From assembly GCA_003211135.1 (NCBI GenBank), contig QCTN01000001.1, forward strand, positions 101,875 to 165,874: a stretch of DNA of 64,000 nucleotides, read 5' to 3'. Both the position numbers and the translations under genes were made by a program. Within the stretch, counting starts at the first letter, position 1, and every line of letters starts with the position of its first letter. This stretch comes from Prochlorococcus sp. AG-673-L20. Lineage in GTDB: Bacteria; Cyanobacteriota; Cyanobacteriia; PCC-6307; Cyanobiaceae. Below are positions 27,262 to 38,498 of this stretch, one piece after another. The notes under the pieces were generated by a model. That model was not told the origin of the DNA, did not search any database, and saw only the letters and a program-made list of their open reading frames with translations.

Positions 27262-28842
27262 ATGAATAATGATTTTAATTCTTGGGATAAATATTGCAAA
27301 TACCTTTGGTTTAATAAACAAGTAAATATCTGGTTAGATATCAGCAAAATAAATTTTACTCTCAACCAAATATTATCTTTAGAAAATAAATTTAAAAACG
27401 TTTTTTCAGCCCTAAAGAAATTAGAAGCTGGTGCGATTTCAAATATTGACGAGAAAAGACAAGTAGGTCATTATTGGTTAAGGAATCCATCTGTTGCCCC
27501 AAATAACCTTATTAAGGATGAAATTAATAATGAGATTAGAGATATTTCAGAATTTGGAGAAAATATCCTACAGGGTAAAATCACCAATAATATAAATCAA
27601 AAATTTACTGATGTTTTATGGATAGGTATTGGAGGAAGCGGGTTAGGTCCTTTATTAATAACTGAAGCATTACAAGAGAATTCTTGTGGATTGAAATTTT
27701 CATACATTGATAATATTGATCCATTCTTAATAAGTGAAAAATTAGATGAATTATCTGATAAATTGGCTACCACATTATTTGTTGTTGTAAGTAAGTCAGG
27801 TGGAACACCTGAACCAAAAATAGCAATGAATATAATTAAAAATCATGTAGAAAATAAAAATTTAGATTGGAACTCAAACGCAATAGCAATAACAATGAAA
27901 GATAGTCAATTATATAAAAAAGCACAATCAGAGAATTGGTTGAAAATATTTAATCTTCCTGAATGGGTTGGGGGCAGAACTAGTATTACTAGCTCAGTTG
28001 GCCTGCTTCCATTAGCTCTTATTAATCGAGATGTTTCTGAATTTATTAAAGGTGCAGCAATAATGGATGAGTTAACTCGGATACCTAATATTAAAGCTAA
28101 TCCTGCTGCTTTACTATCATCAGCGTGGTTCTTTTCGGGTGATGGAAAAGGTAAGAGAGATATGGTTGTATTACCCTATAGAGACAGGTTGCAAGTATTT
28201 AGTAAATATCTTCAACAATTAGTTATGGAGTCTTTAGGTAAAAAGTTTAATAGGAAGGGTGAAATCGTTCATCAAGGAATATCTGTTTTTGGTAATAAAG
28301 GATCTACGGATCAACATGCATATGTTCAACAGTTAAGAGATGGCATTGATAATTTCTTTTGTGTTTTTATAGAGTTACTTGATACGCCTTATGGTAATAA
28401 CTATTTTGACTCTGAAAATCCAAAAGAATTTTTATCGGGATTTTTACAAGGGACAAGATCTGCATTATCCAACGAAAATAGGCAAAGCATAACAATCACA
28501 TTAGATAAGTTAAATTGTTTATCACTAGGTGCATTAATTGCTCTATTTGAGCGCGCTGTTTCTTTTTACGCAGAATTAGTTGATATAAATGCTTACGATC
28601 AACCTGGTGTTGAAGCTGGTAAAAAAGCAGCCTCAGAAATAATTGATTATCAAAAACAAGTTACAGAATTATTTAATAATGGCGATGAATTATCAATAAA
28701 AGAAATTGCCTCTCTTCTTGGTATTTCATCAGCAGAGCCAATATTTTTTATAATTCGTCAGATGTGTTTTGGGAATGATGATTATCTTATAAATGGAGAT
28801 TGGTCTAACCCAAGTACAATAAAAATTAAAAAAATTATTTAA
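27262..28842 (+). CDS. pgi: Glucose-6-phosphate isomerase
   Basis: 526 residues. Interconverts glucose-6-phosphate and fructose-6-phosphate. The sugar-phosphate loop G-I-G-G-S-G-L-G-P (about 127-135), S-K-S-G-G-T-P-E-P, and [12 protein letters not shown] are all present, with the C-terminal D-Q-P-G-V-E-A-G-K signature. It ends 2 bp from the convergent leuS stop. Confidence 0.96.
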   Translation: MNNDFNSWDKYCKYLWFNKQVNIWLDISKINFTLNQILSLENKFKNVFSALKKLEAGAISNIDEKRQVGHYWLRNPSVAPNNLIKDEINNEIRDISEFGENILQGKITNNINQKFTDVLWIGIGGSGLGPLLITEALQENSCGLKFSYIDNIDPFLISEKLDELSDKLATTLFVVVSKSGGTPEPKIAMNIIKNHVENKNLDWNSNAIAITMKDSQLYKKAQSENWLKIFNLPEWVGGRTSITSSVGLLPLALINRDVSEFIKGAAIMDELTRIPNIKANPAALLSSAWFFSGDGKGKRDMVVLPYRDRLQVFSKYLQQLVMESLGKKFNRKGEIVHQGISVFGNKGSTDQHAYVQQLRDGIDNFFCVFIELLDTPYGNNYFDSENPKEFLSGFLQGTRSALSNENRQSITITLDKLNCLSLGALIALFERAVSFYAELVDINAYDQPGVEAGKKAASEIIDYQKQVTELFNNGDELSIKEIASLLGISSAEPIFFIIRQMCFGNDDYLINGDWSNPSTIKIKKII

Positions 28843-28844
28843 TA

Positions 28845-31421
28845 TTAAACGACAATATTTATAATTCTGCCTTTTACAATTATTATTTTTCTGATTGTTT
28901 TTTTATCAATCCATTTTTTTACATTAGGTCTAATTAATGTTTTTTCCTTAATTTCATCATCAGAAATATTAATTTCTACATTAATTTTATCTCTAACTTT
29001 ACCATTTATTTGTATAACTAATTCATAGCTATTTTCCTTTAGGGCATCTTCATCGATTACTGGCCATTTTTCTAAGTGAACTGATTTTGAATTACCAATT
29101 AAATGCCAGATTTCATCGGAAATATGAGGAGCAAATGGCGCTAATAATATACAAAATTTCATAAGAGCTTCTCTTCTTAAGTCTTTATTTACATGATTTA
29201 GGTTCGAGGAAATTGAATTATAAAACTTCATTAATTCTGATATTGCTGTATTAAATTGATTATTTTTTATATCATTAGAAATTTCTTTTATAGCAATATT
29301 TATAGACTTTAATAATAAGCTTTCATTTTCTTGTTTAAGTATATTTGCTTCATGGGAATTAGAATTATTACTGTAATCTAAGAAAAGTTTCCATATTCTA
29401 CATAGAAATCTATATTGCCCTTCCACATCAGAATCACCCCATTCGAGGTCTTTTTCAGGAGGGGCTTTAAATAAAATAAACATTCTTGCCGTATCTGCTC
29501 CATATTTTTTTATTACAGATTCAGGGTCTATACCGTTATATTTAGATTTTGACATTTTTTCAAAAAGAACTTCAAGCTGTGAATTGTCCTTTGGATCTTT
29601 AGGATTAGTTATATCTTTAATATCAGTTGGAGAGATATATTTTCCAGTTATTGAATTTTTATATGCTGCAGATTGAACCATACCTTGTGTCAAGAGTCTC
29701 TTAAATGGTTCATCAATATCAAAAAGATTGTTGTCTCTAAGGGCTTTGGTAAGAAATCTTGCATAAAGCAAATGTAAAATTGCATGTTCTACACCTCCAA
29801 CATATTGATCAACAGGTAACCATTTATTGATTTTTTCTTTTTCGAATGGCTTTGTTAACGATTTTGATGAAGGATATCTTAAAAAATACCATGATGAACA
29901 CATGAAGGTGTCCATAGTATCCGTTTCTCTACTCGCCAAATTACCGCATATTGGACATGTTGTATTAATCCAATTTTGATTACTACCTAGAGAATTAATT
30001 TTATTAGAGGATATTTTAATCTCATTTGGTAATTTAACTGGAATGTTTTTTTTATTTACTGGAACAGAACCACATTTAGTACATTTAATAATTGGAATTG
30101 GACATCCCCAATATCTTTGCCTAGAAATTAACCAATCTCTCAAACGAAATTGAATTTTATTTTCTGCCCAGCCATTTTGTTCACCATGGTCTGAAATATG
30201 TTTTTTGGCATCACTATTTTTTAAGCCATCAAAATTATTTGAGTTAATTAAAAAGCCATTATCCGTAAAAGCATTATTTAATTCACTGGTACTTTTATCT
30301 TTATCCTTAATAATTACTTGTTTAATATCAATAGAATTAATTTTGGCAAATTCAAAATCCCTTTCATCATGTGCTGGAACTCCCATTACAGCTCCAGTTC
30401 CATATTCATCAAGAACATAACTTGCTATCCATATAGGAATTTCCTTTGAATTTATCGGATTTATAGCTATTAAATTTGTTGGAATACCAATTTTCTTTTG
30501 ATCTTTATTTTTAGTTTCTTGTAAATATATTTTTAAATTTTCTAGTTTAGTTAAAATTTTATTATCAGATATTTTTTTAATTAAAGTATGATTAACGGAT
30601 ATTGCTAAATAAGTTACACCAAATAAAGTATCAGGTCTTGTTGTGAATACTTGTATTTTTTCTTTCTCAAATTCTTTTATTTTAAAATTTATATTTGTAC
30701 CTATTGATTTACCAATCCAATTTTCCTGCATTATCTTAACTCTTTCAGGCCATTCATTTAATTTTCCTAAATCTTGCAATAACTCTTCTGCATAATCAGT
30801 AATTTTTAAAAACCATTGAGTTAAAAGTTTCTTTTCAACTATCGCACCAGATCTCCATGATCTGCCTTCTGAATCAACCTGCTCATTAGCTAAAACAGTA
30901 TTATCAATTGGGTCCCAATTTACCTCAGATTCTTTTTGATAAACAAGACCAGCTTTATGTAATTCCAAAAATAAAAATTGAGTCCATACATAATAATTTT
31001 CATCACAAGTGGCAAATTCTCTATCCCAATCAACAGAAAGACCTAATAATTTTAATTGTGATTTCATATGAGCGATATTTTGTTTAGTCCACTTATCAGG
31101 ATTTATTCCTCTTTCTATCGCAGCGTTCTCAGCAGGTAATCCAAATGCGTCCCAGCCCATAGGATGTAACACTACTTTGCCCTGAAACCTTTGAAATCGT
31201 GCAATTAAGTCTGTTATTACATAATTGCGCACATGACCCATATGAAGGTTTCCTGAAGGGTAGGGAAACATGGATAAGGCATAAAATTTTTCGTTATTAC
31301 TTGCTTCCTCATCTGTAATATATAAGTTATCGTTTTCCCAAATTTTCTGCCATTTACCCTCTATATCAGATGGTTTATATAAATTATTTGCACTTTTATC
31401 TGTATTTTCTGAAGTAATCAC
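28845..31421 (-). CDS. leuS: Leucyl-tRNA synthetase
   Basis: 858 residues, bacterial type. Class I signatures: Y-P-S-G-N-L-H-M-G-H (HIGH-like, about 54-63) and E-K-M-S-K-S-K-Y-N-G (KMSKS). The editing domain includes T-T-R-P-D-T-L-F-G and the Y-G-T-G-A-V-M-G-V-P-A-H-D-E-R-D block. C-terminal anticodon and tRNA-binding regions are intact. Confidence 0.97.
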   Translation of the reverse strand: MITSENTDKSANNLYKPSDIEGKWQKIWENDNLYITDEEASNNEKFYALSMFPYPSGNLHMGHVRNYVITDLIARFQRFQGKVVLHPMGWDAFGLPAENAAIERGINPDKWTKQNIAHMKSQLKLLGLSVDWDREFATCDENYYVWTQFLFLELHKAGLVYQKESEVNWDPIDNTVLANEQVDSEGRSWRSGAIVEKKLLTQWFLKITDYAEELLQDLGKLNEWPERVKIMQENWIGKSIGTNINFKIKEFEKEKIQVFTTRPDTLFGVTYLAISVNHTLIKKISDNKILTKLENLKIYLQETKNKDQKKIGIPTNLIAINPINSKEIPIWIASYVLDEYGTGAVMGVPAHDERDFEFAKINSIDIKQVIIKDKDKSTSELNNAFTDNGFLINSNNFDGLKNSDAKKHISDHGEQNGWAENKIQFRLRDWLISRQRYWGCPIPIIKCTKCGSVPVNKKNIPVKLPNEIKISSNKINSLGSNQNWINTTCPICGNLASRETDTMDTFMCSSWYFLRYPSSKSLTKPFEKEKINKWLPVDQYVGGVEHAILHLLYARFLTKALRDNNLFDIDEPFKRLLTQGMVQSAAYKNSITGKYISPTDIKDITNPKDPKDNSQLEVLFEKMSKSKYNGIDPESVIKKYGADTARMFILFKAPPEKDLEWGDSDVEGQYRFLCRIWKLFLDYSNNSNSHEANILKQENESLLLKSINIAIKEISNDIKNNQFNTAISELMKFYNSISSNLNHVNKDLRREALMKFCILLAPFAPHISDEIWHLIGNSKSVHLEKWPVIDEDALKENSYELVIQINGKVRDKINVEINISDDEIKEKTLIRPNVKKWIDKKTIRKIIIVKGRIINIVV

Positions 31422-31529
31422 TTATTTTAGATTTAGTAAAATATTATTTTAATATTGATTCTATAAAAAGAAATAGATTGTTAAAAGCTTTAATTTATAA
31501 TTAAAATTTATTAGATCTTTAATTTGTAA

Positions 31530-32390
31530 ATGAACAATATAATATTTGAAAAATATCAGGGTAATGGCAACGATTTTATAATAATTGATTCCAGAAATAG
31601 TAATATTTTCAAGAAATTTCTATCTGACAAAATTATCGATATTAAAAATTTGTGTGATCGACAATTCGGGGTAGGTGGTGATGGCGTAATATTCATCTTG
31701 GAACCTGATGGAAATAATTACGCAAAGATGATTATCTATAATTCAGATGGTTCGGAGGCTCAAATGTGTGGAAATGGTATCAGGTGTTTAGTTCAATATC
31801 TACACAATTCCAATAAAGGTTCTTATAGCGTTTCTGAATATAGGATCGAAACAAAAGCTGGTATAAAAGTTGCTCAATATAATAATGGCGAAATTACTGT
31901 AAAAATGGGAAAACCAATATTAGAAACTAAATCTATTCCAGCAAAAATAGATACAAAAATCAATTCAATTCCTTCATGCCTCTTTAAAGAAACGAATTTT
32001 GAACAACAGGGATATGCCGTAGGGATGGGAAATCCACATTTGATATTTTTTCTTCAAGATATCACTAAAATATCAATTTCACTATTAGGTCCAGTGTTTG
32101 AAAACCATGAATTATTTCCTGAAAAAACAAATGTTCATTTTTCCCAAATAATAAATAGAGAAAATATTAACGTACTTGTATGGGAAAGAGGAGCAGGAGC
32201 AACATTAGCTTGTGGAACAGGAGCTTGTGCTGTACACGTAGCAGCATACAAACTAGGTTTATGTAATTCAAAAACAGTAATAAATCTACCAGGAGGTAAT
32301 CTTATGATTAATTGGTCTAGATCAGAAGATGAAATTTCGATGACTGGTAATGCAAAAAAAGTTTTTTCTGGAACATATATTCTAAAGTAG
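31530..32390 (+). CDS. dapF: Diaminopimelate epimerase
   Basis: 286 residues. Converts LL- to meso-diaminopimelate for lysine and peptidoglycan. Both active-site Cys are visible: Q-M-C-G-N-G-I-R-C (about 79-87) and A-C-G-T-G-A-C-A (about 230-237). The N-terminal Y-Q-G-N-G-N-D-F is conserved. The cysteine desulfurase ATG follows the stop codon with no gap, so the two are co-transcribed. Confidence 0.96.
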   Translation: MNNIIFEKYQGNGNDFIIIDSRNSNIFKKFLSDKIIDIKNLCDRQFGVGGDGVIFILEPDGNNYAKMIIYNSDGSEAQMCGNGIRCLVQYLHNSNKGSYSVSEYRIETKAGIKVAQYNNGEITVKMGKPILETKSIPAKIDTKINSIPSCLFKETNFEQQGYAVGMGNPHLIFFLQDITKISISLLGPVFENHELFPEKTNVHFSQIINRENINVLVWERGAGATLACGTGACAVHVAAYKLGLCNSKTVINLPGGNLMINWSRSEDEISMTGNAKKVFSGTYILK

Positions 32391-33563
32391 ATGCACAATA
32401 AGTATATTTATCTTGATAATGCATCTACTACTCCATTATCTAAGAATGTATTAAATAAAATAAATTCTACATACAAAAACTATTGGAGTAATTCATCCTC
32501 AACTTATAAATATGGAATTAGATGTGCGACATACTTAGAGAAAATAAGACTTAAAATAGCAAAGATTTTAAATGCAAATACAGAAGATATTGTTTTTACA
32601 TCAGGCTCTTCAGAATCGACATCATTAGTATTTAGTAATCTTAGTGATAAATATAAGTGTGGAAGAGTTGTTATCTCTAATGTTGAACATCAAGCCACAA
32701 TAATTTCAGCAAATAAGCTAAAAAGAAAAGGGTGGGAAATCTATAAATGGCCAGTTAATAGAGATGGGATTATAAATATATCAAACATTAATGAAGTAAT
32801 TAAAAATAACACAAATCTTGTTTCGCTTATTTGGGGTCAGAGTGAAGTAGGCACTTTACAACCTGTCCAATTAGTTGGAACTAAATGCAAGGAATTAGAT
32901 ATTTTATTTCATATCGATGGGACACAGATATTAAGTAACGGTATTTTTAATTGGAAAGAACTTAACTGTGATCTATTAAGTTTATCCGCACATAAATTTG
33001 GAGGACCTAAAGGTATAGGATTGCTATTGACGAATTCAAAATCTAGATTGTTATTAAAAAATAACGATATTTCACTTTCTCAAGAATATTCAATAAGACA
33101 AGGAACAACTCCTTTGCCATTAATAGCCGGAATGTATCAGTCAATAAAAAATATTAAGGGAAGAATTAAATTCAATTCGTATAATGCCGAGTTCGAAAAT
33201 AATAAAAAAGTACTGCTTAGAAAATATTTTATAAATAAAATAACTAATAATCCAAATATTAAAATTACAGGTAGTAGTACTGAAAGACTTCCAAATCATA
33301 TATCATTTCTTTTATTTAATAAGAAATTAGAACCAATAAAAGCTTATAAAGTTATTAATTATATGTCCGATAATAATGTTGCTTTAAGTAGTGGTAGTGC
33401 ATGTTCTAGCTCCTCAGGAAAACATAGTCTTACTCTTGAAAATATGGGATATGATAGTAATCAACTTTATTCAAACATTCGTGTTAGTTTAGGATCTATG
33501 AATAAGAAGTCTGATATAGATAGATTATTTAAACTAATTCAAAATTGTATAAAAAAATTCTAA
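32391..33563 (+). CDS. Cysteine desulfurase, NifS/IscS-like
   Basis: 390 residues, class V PLP fold. Start L-D-N-A-S-T-T-P, Schiff-base Lys in S-A-H-K-F-G-G-P-K-G, and the sulfur-carrying loop G-S-A-C-S-S-S-S-G place it in the IscS/NifS group (class I with extended Cys loop). It mobilises sulfur from cysteine for Fe-S clusters or thiolated tRNA. Its position in a dapF-DUF1995-dacB run does not show which pathway it serves. The stop overlaps the next start (TAATG). Confidence 0.92.
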   Translation: MHNKYIYLDNASTTPLSKNVLNKINSTYKNYWSNSSSTYKYGIRCATYLEKIRLKIAKILNANTEDIVFTSGSSESTSLVFSNLSDKYKCGRVVISNVEHQATIISANKLKRKGWEIYKWPVNRDGIINISNINEVIKNNTNLVSLIWGQSEVGTLQPVQLVGTKCKELDILFHIDGTQILSNGIFNWKELNCDLLSLSAHKFGGPKGIGLLLTNSKSRLLLKNNDISLSQEYSIRQGTTPLPLIAGMYQSIKNIKGRIKFNSYNAEFENNKKVLLRKYFINKITNNPNIKITGSSTERLPNHISFLLFNKKLEPIKAYKVINYMSDNNVALSSGSACSSSSGKHSLTLENMGYDSNQLYSNIRVSLGSMNKKSDIDRLFKLIQNCIKKF

Positions 33564-34210
33564 TGAATACTATTTATGTGCTTCCAAAGGATCTTAATGA
33601 TGCCTTAAAAAATCTTGAAAATTCAATAATCTCTAGTTTAAAACTATCAAGTTTTCGATTTACTATTGAATTTAATTTCGAGGGATTAAAATTTAATAAA
33701 ATAGGTATAACTATTTATAAGATTCTTGCGAATTATTATAATAATAAAAAGATAACAAAAAATGTTTTTCTTACATATTCTGATCCAGGAGCTGTAGCTT
33801 TGGCTCAGAGGGATTATCCGGATATTAAAGAAAATATTTTTACATTTAAGGGTTTTAATGAATCCATTTATATCGATCAAGATGATTCAATCTTGATATC
33901 GATACTGCCTCAACCTTACGATTTTGATACATTCGAACCAATGTGTAATAACTTTAAAGGTTTGCATTATTCCCTAAATCCAAAATTTGAAGATGCAAAT
34001 ATTGGGATAGGAAGTGTAATAAGAGAAAGAAGAAAAAACTTTGTAAAAACTTGGTATAACGTTTACTTTCTTCAACCAATTGATAATGGTGCATTAATGC
34101 ATTCTTATCCAAATAATTGGTTACTTTTTAAAGAAATTAATAAAAGATATTTATTTAAAAAAGAATTTGATGAGAGACCTGATAATGAAACTATTTTTGT
34201 AAATTTATAG
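33563..34210 (+). CDS. DUF1995 protein
   Basis: 215 residues from the ATG at 33563, chosen because it overlaps the desulfurase stop as TAATG; the frame extends upstream but inside the previous gene. It matches the DUF1995 family of cyanobacteria and chloroplasts, with D-P-G-A-V-A-L-A-Q-R and a C-terminal W-Y-N-V-Y-F-L-Q-P segment. Function unknown; soluble. Followed 2 bp later by the TTG start of dacB. Confidence 0.82.
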   Translation: MNTIYVLPKDLNDALKNLENSIISSLKLSSFRFTIEFNFEGLKFNKIGITIYKILANYYNNKKITKNVFLTYSDPGAVALAQRDYPDIKENIFTFKGFNESIYIDQDDSILISILPQPYDFDTFEPMCNNFKGLHYSLNPKFEDANIGIGSVIRERRKNFVKTWYNVYFLQPIDNGALMHSYPNNWLLFKEINKRYLFKKEFDERPDNETIFVNL

Positions 34211-34212
34211 TT

Positions 34213-35439
34213 TTGAAAGTTTTTAATAAATTTTATTTTTATATTATTTTAATTTTTGGCTTATTAAGTTTTCCTCTTTTAATATGGTATTTATTAATTA
34301 CTCAAAAAAATAAATTTTTAAATAACATATATTTTAATTCTTCAGTAATAATTAGGAAGAACAAAAAGTGTATAAAGTATGATGAATTGTACAAATCGCT
34401 TGATAAGACTTTTAGCGTATCTATTATTAATGAGAATGGTGTTCTTATAAGTTCATATAATGATGATATATTAAGAATCCCAGCTTCAAATTTAAAGTTA
34501 TTTAGTACCGCATATGTATTAAATAAATTCAAATCTTCAAGAAGTTTTGAAACATCATTATTTAAAAAGGGTAATGATAAATATTATTTAGTAGGTCAAG
34601 GGGATCCAGATCTTAACTATTCTGATATTTATAAATTATTATCTAATGTCAATTATAGTAATAAAATCTATCTAAATATCTTAGAAATAAATTCTGAATA
34701 TTATTGGCCAAAAGGTTGGACATATATAGATAAGCAATACGATTACGGAGCTCCTATTACAACCTTGGCATTAAATAGTAATCAGAGTAAATATGAAAAT
34801 ATTGAATACTTAAAAAATACTATAGAAAAATATTTTTTAAAAAAATTTCCTTATGCCTCAATAAATATAAATATTGCAGATAATTCTGAACAATATTATT
34901 TGAAATCATCAATTAAATTGGAAGCAATTCCTTCTAATCCATTATTGTCGTTAATAACATTAGCTAATTCTGAAAGCCATAACTTCACTGCAGAATCACT
35001 TTATAAAAATGCTTCGAATTCATGGAATAAGAATGATTATATTAAATTAAAATATTGGTTGAAAAATAGAGGACTAAAAGTAGATAATTCAACTATTTCA
35101 GATGCAAGTGGTCTTTCTAGAAACAATATTGTAACAACCAAATTAATATCAGAATTTTTGAATAAGATGAAATATTCAAATAACTTTAGTACCTTCCAGT
35201 CTTCACTATCAATTATTGGGGTAAGAGGAACTTTGGCTAAAAGATTCACAAACTCAGAATTACAAGGTAAGTTTTTTGGGAAAACAGGTACTTTATCAAA
35301 TGTATTTGCGTTATCAGGATATCTATATAAGGATGAGAAACCTATAGTTATAAGTATTATCCAAAACTCAGAAAATATAGATAGGGATAAGACATTTACC
35401 CTGTTAAAAAACATATATAAATTGGAAGAATGTATTTAA
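34213..35439 (+). CDS. dacB: D-alanyl-D-alanine carboxypeptidase, PBP4 (DacB) family
   Basis: 408 residues starting at TTG, 2 bp after the DUF1995 stop. A hydrophobic N-terminal segment (about 7-28) serves as signal or anchor, placing it in the periplasm. All three penicillin-binding motifs are present: S-N-L-K (SxxK) in [11 protein letters not shown] (SxN) in A-S-G-L-S-R-N-N, and K-T-G in F-G-K-T-G-T-L-S-N. The family trims or cleaves peptidoglycan cross-links. Converges on coaD with a 4-bp overlap. Confidence 0.9.
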   Translation: MKVFNKFYFYIILIFGLLSFPLLIWYLLITQKNKFLNNIYFNSSVIIRKNKKCIKYDELYKSLDKTFSVSIINENGVLISSYNDDILRIPASNLKLFSTAYVLNKFKSSRSFETSLFKKGNDKYYLVGQGDPDLNYSDIYKLLSNVNYSNKIYLNILEINSEYYWPKGWTYIDKQYDYGAPITTLALNSNQSKYENIEYLKNTIEKYFLKKFPYASININIADNSEQYYLKSSIKLEAIPSNPLLSLITLANSESHNFTAESLYKNASNSWNKNDYIKLKYWLKNRGLKVDNSTISDASGLSRNNIVTTKLISEFLNKMKYSNNFSTFQSSLSIIGVRGTLAKRFTNSELQGKFFGKTGTLSNVFALSGYLYKDEKPIVISIIQNSENIDRDKTFTLLKNIYKLEECI

Positions 35440-35915
35440 TCTTTTTTAAAATAATTCTTTAGATCTCTTTCTACGGAATCAGGTACCATATGATCTATTT
35501 CACCTCCAAATTTAGCAACCTCTTTAACCAAGGAACTACTTAAAAAACTATAGTTTGTATTAGTAGAAAGAAAAATGGTTTCTATTTCAGTATTAAGAGA
35601 TTTATTTGTATGTGATATTTGAAGTTCATATTCAAAATCACTCATAGCTCTTAGCCCTCTTAATATTAAATTTGCGTTAACTTCTTTTGCACAATCGACT
35701 GTGAGACCCTCATAGGAAATAACACTGATATTTGATAGATGAGATACAGCATTTTTTATTTGTACTATTCTTTTATTAAGATCAAAGGTTGGTTTTTTAC
35801 TAGTATTTTCTAGAACAGCAACAACTACATTTCCAAATAATTTTTCAGCTCTTTGTATTATATCTAGATGTCCATTTGTTAAAGGATCAAATGTACCTGG
35901 GTAAAGTATTTTCAT
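35436..35915 (-). CDS. coaD: Phosphopantetheine adenylyltransferase
   Basis: 159 residues. Fourth step of coenzyme A synthesis. [16 protein letters not shown] holds the nucleotidyltransferase T/HxGH-type site, R-G-L-R-A and the C-terminal S-S-S-L-V-K-E are family residues. Divergent from the flavin reductase-like gene. Confidence 0.96.
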   Translation of the reverse strand: MKILYPGTFDPLTNGHLDIIQRAEKLFGNVVVAVLENTSKKPTFDLNKRIVQIKNAVSHLSNISVISYEGLTVDCAKEVNANLILRGLRAMSDFEYELQISHTNKSLNTEIETIFLSTNTNYSFLSSSLVKEVAKFGGEIDHMVPDSVERDLKNYFKKD

Positions 35916-35974
35916 AATTTAATTATGATTAGAAATAATATTTGGTTAAAATATGTATATTAGTTAAATCAATT

Positions 35975-36463
35975 ATGACATTAAATCTTGAAGCAAAAAA
36001 AATCTTATTAAGAAAAATTCCACATGGATTGTTTATTTGCGGAGTGAAAGATGATGAGACTAATGAAGTAAATGGCTTTACTGCTAGCTGGGTTACACAA
36101 GGTTCCTTTACCCCTCCCCTAGTTGTTATGGCAGTAAGAGCTGAAGGATCCAGTCATGAAATAATTAAAAATACTGGAAAGTTTTCTTTAAATGTTCTGA
36201 AAAGTGATCAAAAGGATTTAGCAGCCGTCTTTTTTAAACCACAAAAAGCACTTGGAGGAAGATTTGAATCTGTCGAATTTAATTTGGGAGAATTTGGGTT
36301 GCCAATATTAGTTGATAGTGTTGGTGGTGTCGAATGTAAGGTTGTAGGAAATGTTATGTATGGTGATCATACAGTTTTTGTTGGTGAAGTTTTATCTGCT
36401 TATTTAAATAATGATGTTGATTCGTTAAATTTAAATTCTACGGGATGGAACTACGGAGGTTAG
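35975..36463 (+). CDS. Flavin reductase-like FMN-binding protein
   Basis: 162 residues from the ATG at 35975; an upstream TTG in frame would add 11 residues that do not look conserved. N-G-F-T-A-S-W-V-T-Q-G-S-F-T-P-P-L and the G-K-F-S-L-N-V-L block match the flavin reductase (DIM6/NTAB) domain, also found at the C-terminus of cyanobacterial diflavin flavoproteins. The likely cofactor is FMN; the electron acceptor is unknown. Nine bases separate it from uvrC. Confidence 0.85.
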   Translation: MTLNLEAKKILLRKIPHGLFICGVKDDETNEVNGFTASWVTQGSFTPPLVVMAVRAEGSSHEIIKNTGKFSLNVLKSDQKDLAAVFFKPQKALGGRFESVEFNLGEFGLPILVDSVGGVECKVVGNVMYGDHTVFVGEVLSAYLNNDVDSLNLNSTGWNYGG

Positions 36464-36472
36464 AAATTATAG

Positions 36473-38443
36473 ATGACTAATCCTTCAACAAAAGTTTCTA
36501 CTAAAGTATTAGATAAAAAATATAATTTTAAAATTGAATATAAACTTATTAAAAATAAGGACTTATTAAAATCAAGATTATCTGAAATACCAAAGTCCTC
36601 TGGTTGTTATCTATTTAAAGATATTGATAATAATTTACTTTATATAGGCAAATCTAAAACACTAAGAAATAGGGTCAGTAGTTACTTTAATAATTATGCT
36701 GAACTGTCACCCAGATTAAGTCTAATGGTTAGACAAATAACTGAAATAGAAATTATAGTTACAGATAGTGAGTATGAAGCTTTAAATTTAGAATCAAATT
36801 TAATAAAAACTAATAAACCTTATTTTAATATTCTATTAAAAGATGATAAAAAATATCCATATCTTTGCATTACATGGAGCGAACAATATCCAAGAATTTT
36901 TATAACAAGAAAAAGGAGAAATAGAAATAATTTTGATAGATATTATGGACCTTATGTTGATGTTGGATTATTAAGAAAAACATTATTCATAATAAAAAAA
37001 ATATTTCCGTTAAGACAAAGACCTCGTCCTGTTTATAAAGATAGAACTTGCTTAAATTATTCAATTGGGAGATGTCCAGGAGTTTGTCAAGAAATAATAT
37101 CCTCAGAAGATTATAAAAAAACTATGAAGCAAGTATCTATGATATTCCAAGGAAGGAACGATGATCTAGAGGTTTTTCTGGAACGAAAAATGAATCAATA
37201 TTCCAATGATTTAGAATTTGAAAATGCTGCTAAAATAAGAGATCAAATTTCAGGTTTAAAATTATTAACTGAATCTCAAAAAATATCGATACCAGACTCA
37301 TCAATTAATAGAGATATTTTTGGCATTGTTTCTGAAAATAACATCTCTAGTATTCAAATTTTTCAAATGAGGTCTGGTAAATTAATAGGAAGAATTGGAT
37401 ATACTCATAAAATTGATAATAGTGATGAGACAGAGATACTACAAAGAGTATTAGAAGAGCACTACATTAATGTTGAAGGAGTTGAAATACCATCAGAAAT
37501 TTTATTGCAATTTAATCTTCCAAAACATAATACAATTGAAGAATGGTTAAGTGAATTAAGGCAGAAAAAGGTTAAGTTAATTATCCCAAAAAGAAATAAA
37601 AAGTTTGAAACCGTTGAAATGGTTTTAAAAAATGCAAAATTGGAATTAGAGAGGATATTAAATGGAATTCAAGATAATGAATCTTCAATAGAAGACTTGA
37701 CTCAAATACTTGAATTAACTAACCAGCCGAGAAGAATTGAAGGATATGATATTAGTCATATACAAGGAACAGATCCTGTAGCATCACAAGTAGTCTTTAT
37801 AGATGGTATTCCATCCAAACAAAATTATAGAAAATATAAAATTAAAGATCCCAATATATTTATTGGACATAGTGATGATTTTGCCTCAATTTATGAGGTT
37901 ATATACAGAAGATTTAAAAAATGGTCAAAATTTAAAATTGATGGTGGAGATATTAGTTCGTTACAAGATAAGAAAAAAAGTACATTAGAAAATGATCTTC
38001 TAACAGATTGGCCAGATTTGATTATGATAGACGGCGGAAAAGGACAATTAAATGCAGCATTGAAGGCATTAACACAATTAGATCTACATGAAGAAGTTAA
38101 TATATGTTCTTTAGCAAAAAAAAATGAAGAGATATTCATACCAGGTTTTTCAAAATCTCTTGATACTGATCAAAATCAAAAAGGACTTCTATTACTTCGC
38201 AGAGTAAGAGATGAAGCACATAGATTTGCATTATCATTTCATAGAAATAAAAGATCTACTCGAATGAATAGATCTCAATTATCCCAAATACCAGGTTTAG
38301 GACCTTCACGTATTAAAGATTTGCTTGAGCATTTCAATTCAATTGATGCAATTAGAATTGCAAGCAGAGAAGAACTTTCAAAAGTTAAAGGTCTTGGTAT
38401 GCATTCAGCAAATGATATTTATAATTACTTTAATGAGTTATAA
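36473..38443 (+). CDS. uvrC: Excinuclease ABC subunit C
   Basis: 656 residues. Makes both incisions in nucleotide excision repair of UV damage. N-terminal GIY-YIG nuclease with G-C-Y-L-F-K-D...L-L-Y-I-G-K-S (about 43-62), UvrB-binding UVR helix around D-L-E-F-E-N-A-A-K-I-R-D, RNase H-like C-nuclease with E-G-Y-D-I-S-H and D-L-I-M-I-D-G-G-K-G-Q-L, and a terminal helix-hairpin-helix region I-P-G-L-G-P-S. Confidence 0.96.
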   Translation: MTNPSTKVSTKVLDKKYNFKIEYKLIKNKDLLKSRLSEIPKSSGCYLFKDIDNNLLYIGKSKTLRNRVSSYFNNYAELSPRLSLMVRQITEIEIIVTDSEYEALNLESNLIKTNKPYFNILLKDDKKYPYLCITWSEQYPRIFITRKRRNRNNFDRYYGPYVDVGLLRKTLFIIKKIFPLRQRPRPVYKDRTCLNYSIGRCPGVCQEIISSEDYKKTMKQVSMIFQGRNDDLEVFLERKMNQYSNDLEFENAAKIRDQISGLKLLTESQKISIPDSSINRDIFGIVSENNISSIQIFQMRSGKLIGRIGYTHKIDNSDETEILQRVLEEHYINVEGVEIPSEILLQFNLPKHNTIEEWLSELRQKKVKLIIPKRNKKFETVEMVLKNAKLELERILNGIQDNESSIEDLTQILELTNQPRRIEGYDISHIQGTDPVASQVVFIDGIPSKQNYRKYKIKDPNIFIGHSDDFASIYEVIYRRFKKWSKFKIDGGDISSLQDKKKSTLENDLLTDWPDLIMIDGGKGQLNAALKALTQLDLHEEVNICSLAKKNEEIFIPGFSKSLDTDQNQKGLLLLRRVRDEAHRFALSFHRNKRSTRMNRSQLSQIPGLGPSRIKDLLEHFNSIDAIRIASREELSKVKGLGMHSANDIYNYFNEL

Positions 38444-38498
38444 ATATTGATTAATTTTTATAAATTTAAAATTATTCACTATTAAATAAGTATTTATA